A stretch of 6,973 nucleotides of DNA from an uncultured Treponema sp. (GTDB taxonomy: Bacteria > Spirochaetota > Spirochaetia > Treponematales > Treponemataceae), in assembly GCA_905373565.1 (NCBI GenBank), contig CAJPTT010000124.1, forward strand, positions 1 through 6,973. The letters run 5' to 3'. The stretch's first letter is position 1. Each line of letters starts with the position of its first letter. The notes beneath the pieces are model-generated. The model ran no database searches, was not told the DNA's origin, and worked only from the letters and a program-made list of their open reading frames with translations. Shown here one piece after another: positions 6,389 to 6,973 of this stretch. The position numbers and the translations under genes are program-made.

Positions 6389-6530
6389 ATGCCGGAATGA
6401 ATATCATCATCGCATATATCAATATATATAAAGAGTTATCATATAGATAAGGGTATAACGGTATTATATAGTATTGATTTGGCGCTGTACTTTCTGTTTC
6501 CGGCTATGTAATCTAAGGAGGCACTGTAGA
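6389..6530 (+). promoter_or_regulatory. Long AT-rich 5' leader of the dehydrogenase gene
   Basis: From the predicted transcription start to the ATG are about 140 non-coding bases. They contain runs of AT alternation (6416-6430) and two neighbouring inverted repeats with five-base arms and five-base spacers: TTATC/GATAA at 6436-6450 and TATAA/TTATA at 6454-6468. AAGGAGG (6515-6521) is a strong ribosome-binding site nine bases before the ATG. I recognise no known riboswitch. The repeats could be operators or chance products of AT-rich sequence. Confidence 0.4.
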
Positions 6531-6973
6531 ATGAAAATTATTTTTTACGGAGTGCGCGATGTCGAACGGCCTATTTTTGAAGCAGTGAACAAGAAGTTCG
6601 GGTACGAAATGACGTTAATTCCCGAATATCTAACCGATGAAGCGACTGCGAAAAAAGCTGCAGGGCATGACGTTGTCGTATTGCGTGGTAACTGCTTTGC
6701 GACAAAGGAGCGGTTGGACATTTATAAAGAGCTTGGTGTTAAATACGTATTGACCCGAACGGTAGGGATTAATCATATCGATATACCGTACGCAAAAGAG
6801 TTAGGCTTTAAAATGGCTTATGTGCCGTTCTATTCTCCGAATGCAATTGCGGAATTGGCGTTGACGTTAGCGATGACGTTGTTGCGGAACGTTACCTATA
6901 CCGGAAATAAAACAAAAGATAAGAACTTTATCGTTGATAAGCAGATGTTTTCTCGCGAAGTACGGAATTGTAC
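6531..6973 (+). CDS. D-lactate dehydrogenase, D-isomer 2-hydroxyacid dehydrogenase family (N-terminal part, cut by window edge)
   Basis: This cytoplasmic NADH-dependent enzyme reduces pyruvate to D-lactate, or runs in reverse. I translated it directly: 147 full codons are present, about 45 percent of the usual 330 residues. It begins MKIIFYGVRDVERPIFEAVN, the family start. Residues 75-86 (TRTVGINHIDIP) and 99-109 (PFYSPNAIAEL) closely match D-lactate dehydrogenases such as the Lactobacillus enzyme, where the latter motif ends in His instead of Leu. The Arg-Glu-Val-Arg motif near residue 142 is also conserved. The nucleotide-binding GxGxxG motif and the catalytic Arg, Glu and His lie beyond the right edge, so other 2-hydroxyacid substrates (for example 2-hydroxyisocaproate) cannot be excluded. 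In treponemes such an enzyme recycles NADH or feeds lactate to acetate. It has its own strong promoter and a good ribosome-binding site. Confidence 0.9.
   Translation, partial: MKIIFYGVRDVERPIFEAVNKKFGYEMTLIPEYLTDEATAKKAAGHDVVVLRGNCFATKERLDIYKELGVKYVLTRTVGINHIDIPYAKELGFKMAYVPFYSPNAIAELALTLAMTLLRNVTYTGNKTKDKNFIVDKQMFSREVRNC

Noticed and set aside
1..6973. CRISPR array, toxin-antitoxin pair, transposase or prophage genes
   Set aside because: I found no regularly spaced repeats, no small paired genes with such motifs and no transposase or phage protein; the coding space is filled by ordinary cellular genes.

Overview
The window looks like chromosomal DNA of a spirochaete, most likely a Treponema of moderate GC content. 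This rests on protein character rather than a database match: a CHASE2-type adenylate cyclase with a spirochaete-like architecture, a FecR-domain exported protein, a treponeme-style periplasmic protein with an SLH-like half, and a D-lactate dehydrogenase of the type treponemes use in fermentation. Species cannot be fixed from the sequence alone. I see no tRNA, rRNA, CRISPR array, transposase gene or phage gene. Both window edges cut through genes.

Layout, left to right. Positions 1-372 (minus) hold the N-terminal 124 codons of folC. Just upstream of it (400-927, minus) is a complete 175-residue macro-domain ADP-ribose hydrolase; these two probably form one transcript. A 182-base gap follows, containing a 95-base structure with perfect 14-base terminal inverted repeats and a nested terminator-like hairpin. 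Positions 1110-3487 (minus) hold a compact three-gene envelope operon. In transcription order it encodes a small secreted SLH-like protein, an outer-membrane beta-barrel protein whose start overlaps the preceding stop (TAATG), and an exported FecR-domain protein 24 bases further on.

A 61-base divergent intergenic region separates this operon from a plus-strand, 902-residue, membrane-bound class III adenylate cyclase (3549-6257). The cyclase has an enlarged CHASE2 sensor domain and all its catalytic residues. After it come 273 non-coding bases with a good sigma-70-type promoter (TTGACA, 17-base spacer, TAAGAT). A roughly 140-base AT-rich leader then leads into the 5' end of a D-lactate dehydrogenase gene (6531 to the right edge).

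How the genes may work together (inference): the cyclase puts a large sensor domain in the periplasm and makes cAMP in the cytoplasm. The divergent operon makes three exported proteins that would sit in or next to the same compartment. A link between envelope state and cAMP is plausible, but only gene order supports it. The macro-domain/folC pair and the dehydrogenase look like ordinary housekeeping neighbours. I found no clearly new system. The best leads are the separate SLH-like protein plus barrel pair, the enlarged CHASE2 domain, and the inverted-repeat element.
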